Source: Sinorhizobium fredii USDA 257 (GTDB taxonomy: Bacteria > Pseudomonadota > Alphaproteobacteria > Rhizobiales > Rhizobiaceae). Taken from it: 64,000 nt of DNA. This document shows positions 62,064 to 64,000 of this stretch, one piece after another. The first letter of the stretch is position 1. Each line of letters opens with the position of its first letter. Made by a program: the position numbers and the translations under genes. The notes below the pieces were generated by a model. That model did not search any database. It was not told the DNA's origin and saw only the letters and a list, made by a program, of their open reading frames with translations. Location of the stretch: assembly GCF_000265205.3 (NCBI RefSeq), contig NC_018000.1, positions 1,674,001 to 1,738,000 of the forward strand, in the 5' to 3' direction.

Positions 62064-63040
62064 TGAAACCAGTCCAGACGGTTTCGGACGCGCAGCAGCG
62101 CCAGCGAGCCGATGCTGACGGCGATCATCAGCACGATACCCTGGAGCAGGGGCTGCCACAGCGGATCGACGTCGAAGGCAAACAGCATGTCGCCGGTGGT
62201 TCGGGCCGCGAAGGCGCCGAAGATCGCCCAGATGGCGCTGCCGCGGCCGCCATAGAGCGAGACGCCGCCGAGGACGACAGCGGCGATCGACCAGAGCGTA
62301 TAGGCGCTGCCGCTCGCATAGGCCGCCTCGCCGGTGTAGGTGAAGAAGGTGAGGAACAGGCCGCCCATGCCGGCAAGCAATCCGCCCAGGAGATAGGCCG
62401 CGAACTTGCCGCGCCGGATCGGCACGCCGGACATGAAGGCGGCCGGCTCGGAAGAGCCCGCCGCATAGGCAGCCCTCCCGGCCACAGACCGCTTGAAGGG
62501 CAGCCAGACAACCAGGACGACCGCTGCCAAGGCGATAAGGCTCGAGGGAATGACGCCGAAGAGCCGGCCGGTCAGGGCGTCGGCGAGATCCTCGTTGACG
62601 GAGCCGCCGGGGAAGGGCCGGAGCAACAGCGCCAGGCCGAAATAGACGGCGCCGGTTGCGATGGTCGCGACGATCGGCTGCAAGCGTCCGTAGATCACCA
62701 GCATGCCGTTGATTGCGCCGCAGAACGTTCCGGTTGCCAGCACAGCTGCTACACCAAGGCTCGTCGGTACCGCTCCGCCGATGACGATCCAGGAGGCGAG
62801 GCAATTGGTGAGCACCAGGATCATGCCGACCGACAGGTCGATCCCGGCGGTGATCACCACCAGCGCCTGCGCCATGGCGACGAAGGCGAGCAGCACGCCC
62901 TTGTTGGCGGCGGTGTGGACGACGTTGGCCGTGAACCCGGCCGGATGATTGGCGACATAGACGGCAAACATCACGAGGAAGATCGCAAGGCCCGTCAGCG
63001 TGCCGCGCTGCTCATTCAGCCAATAGCGCCATTCGCTCAT
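62060..63040 (-). CDS. Sugar ABC transporter permease (RbsC type), first copy
   Basis: A 326-residue permease related to its neighbour, with about ten helices. It has ALVVITAGIDLSVGMILVLT, CGAINGMLVIYGRLQPIVAT and GRAAYAAGSSEPAAFMSGV. It overlaps the ATP-binding protein gene upstream and the second permease downstream by four bases each, so the operon is tightly coupled. Confidence 0.92.
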   Translation of the reverse strand: MSEWRYWLNEQRGTLTGLAIFLVMFAVYVANHPAGFTANVVHTAANKGVLLAFVAMAQALVVITAGIDLSVGMILVLTNCLASWIVIGGAVPTSLGVAAVLATGTFCGAINGMLVIYGRLQPIVATIATGAVYFGLALLLRPFPGGSVNEDLADALTGRLFGVIPSSLIALAAVVLVVWLPFKRSVAGRAAYAAGSSEPAAFMSGVPIRRGKFAAYLLGGLLAGMGGLFLTFFTYTGEAAYASGSAYTLWSIAAVVLGGVSLYGGRGSAIWAIFGAFAARTTGDMLFAFDVDPLWQPLLQGIVLMIAVSIGSLALLRVRNRLDWFQ

Positions 63041-64000
63041 GTCGCCGTTCCCTCCTGTCGTTCCTCGACATTGAGCGCGCTGGCGATCAGTGCCCGTTCG
63101 TTGATCTCTTCGCCTGCGAGTTCGCGCACGACCCGGCCATCATAGAGAACCAGGACCCGGTCGCAGCAGCCGATCAGTTCGTCATAGTCGGTCGAATAGA
63201 ATACGATCGCCGCACCCGCCTCCGCCAGCCGCCGAAACAACCGATAGAGCTCCTGTTTGGTGCCGACGTCGATGCCCCGCGTCGGATCGTTGAGCAGAAT
63301 GATCCGCGGCTTGCGCATCAGCCATTTGGCGATGACGACCTTCTGCTGGTTGCCGCCCGAAAGGGCGCCGACGGCTGCATCGAGCCCGGCGGTCTTGATC
63401 TCTAGTAGCCGCATCATGTCATCGATCAGTTGCTCCTCCCTGCCCCTGTCGATCACTCCGCCACGGGCTATGTGGTCGAGGGCGGCAAAGGACAGGTTCT
63501 CGCGCACCGTCATCGGCAGCATCAAGCCCTCGGTCTTGCGGTCCTCGGGAATGAGGGCCATGGAGAACGGCGGTTTACGCGCCGCCGACGGGCCGCCGAT
63601 CGTCACCGGCGCACCGTCGACGAGTACCGAGCCGCTCATGCCCCTGAGCACGCCGAAGAGCGCGAGGAGCAGGAGCCGCTGGCCCTGGCCCTCGAGCCCG
63701 CCCAGCCCGACGACCTCTCCCTCACCGACGGAGAACGAAACATCGCGCAGCCGATCGCCCCAGCCGAGATTGCGGCACTCGAGCACGGGCGTCTTTCCCG
63801 GCTCCCCCGCGCGCTTCTGCCGCGGCGGGAAGACGTTGCTGTATTCGCGCCCGATCATCATTTCGACGACTTCGCCGTTGGTCCGGGTGCCCGCGCGGAA
63901 GCTCTCGACGTTGCGGCCGTTGCGGAACACCGTGCATGTGTCGGCAAGTTCGGCGATCTCATGCATGCGATGCGAGATGTAAAGCAGCGCCAGACCTTCG
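63037..64000 (-). CDS. Sugar ABC transporter ATP-binding protein (RbsA type), 5' part beyond window
   Basis: The C-terminal 320 or so residues of a double-domain sugar ATPase; the frame is open through the right edge (reading LALLYISHRMHEIAELAD at the end of the first ATPase domain). The second domain has the degenerate Walker A GLGGLEGQGQR usual in RbsA, MALIPEDRKTEGLMLPM, signature ALSGGNQQKVVIAKWL and LNDPTRGIDVGTKQEL. Full-length relatives have about 500 residues, so about 180 are missing. A binding protein is expected beyond the edge. Confidence 0.93.
   Translation of the reverse strand, partial: EGLALLYISHRMHEIAELADTCTVFRNGRNVESFRAGTRTNGEVVEMMIGREYSNVFPPRQKRAGEPGKTPVLECRNLGWGDRLRDVSFSVGEGEVVGLGGLEGQGQRLLLLALFGVLRGMSGSVLVDGAPVTIGGPSAARKPPFSMALIPEDRKTEGLMLPMTVRENLSFAALDHIARGGVIDRGREEQLIDDMMRLLEIKTAGLDAAVGALSGGNQQKVVIAKWLMRKPRIILLNDPTRGIDVGTKQELYRLFRRLAEAGAAIVFYSTDYDELIGCCDRVLVLYDGRVVRELAGEEINERALIASALNVEERQEGTAT

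Overview
The window reads as a high-GC alphaproteobacterial replicon of the Rhizobiaceae, most likely Ensifer/Sinorhizobium. Signs of this are the divergent pcaQ/pcaDCHGB arrangement with a PcaQ-type box, a separate pcaR-pcaIJF locus, a RirA-type iron box, RepAB-type partition genes, intergenic mosaic (RIME-like) repeats, and a small RNA with three anti-Shine-Dalgarno loops of the alpha-r15 ('cuckoo') kind. The repAB pair and the dense mix of transport and catabolic operons suggest a chromid or megaplasmid. The sequence alone does not prove this, and the species is not assignable.

Layout. 1-4983: a tripartite tricarboxylate-type transporter (tctCBA; tctA runs off the left edge) with a PdxA-family dehydrogenase and a divergent GntR regulator. 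5360-11693: a PycTM-like (DUF5706) membrane protein divergent from a coupled pair, a secreted FecR-TPR-beta-barrel protein and a CHASE2 class III nucleotide cyclase. This is the most unusual locus. 12068-17346: a small secreted protein, then pcaDCHGB and pcaQ for protocatechuate ring cleavage. 17378-20820: a siderophore receptor under an iron box, followed by a decayed RhtX/FptX-like importer. 21076-23609: gamma-glutamyltransferase and a molybdopterin oxidoreductase. 24044-29055: a polysaccharide cluster (two GT4 glycosyltransferases, a flippase, a pyruvyltransferase). 29327-34681: an EmrAB-type efflux pair and an NmrA-like reductase, divergent from a winged-helix/TolB-like/TPR regulator.

34743-38539: pcaR and pcaIJF finish the beta-ketoadipate pathway begun by pcaDCHGB, so the window encodes protocatechuate to succinyl-CoA plus acetyl-CoA. 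38776-41133: acylphosphatase, the sRNA, then an ECF sigma factor with a DUF4142 protein and a cupredoxin. The same promoter-like sequence precedes both the sigma gene and its downstream pair. 41178-44819: an amino-acid ABC transporter with its GntR regulator. 44992-48267: a cytosolic FtsK and a frameshifted downstream gene. 48539-52346: a Tat-exported ferritin-like protein, an acyltransferase, and a MarR-GNAT fusion facing doxX across twin operators. 52367-56877: a LacI regulator divergent from two TIM-barrel isomerases and a Gfo/Idh dehydrogenase. 57130-59463: repA-repB with no repC. 59681-64000: L-fuconate dehydratase and a ribose-type sugar ABC transporter that runs off the right edge.

Start codons were chosen from Shine-Dalgarno sequences, neighbouring operators and family length. 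Functions come from motif recognition by eye; no database search was run.
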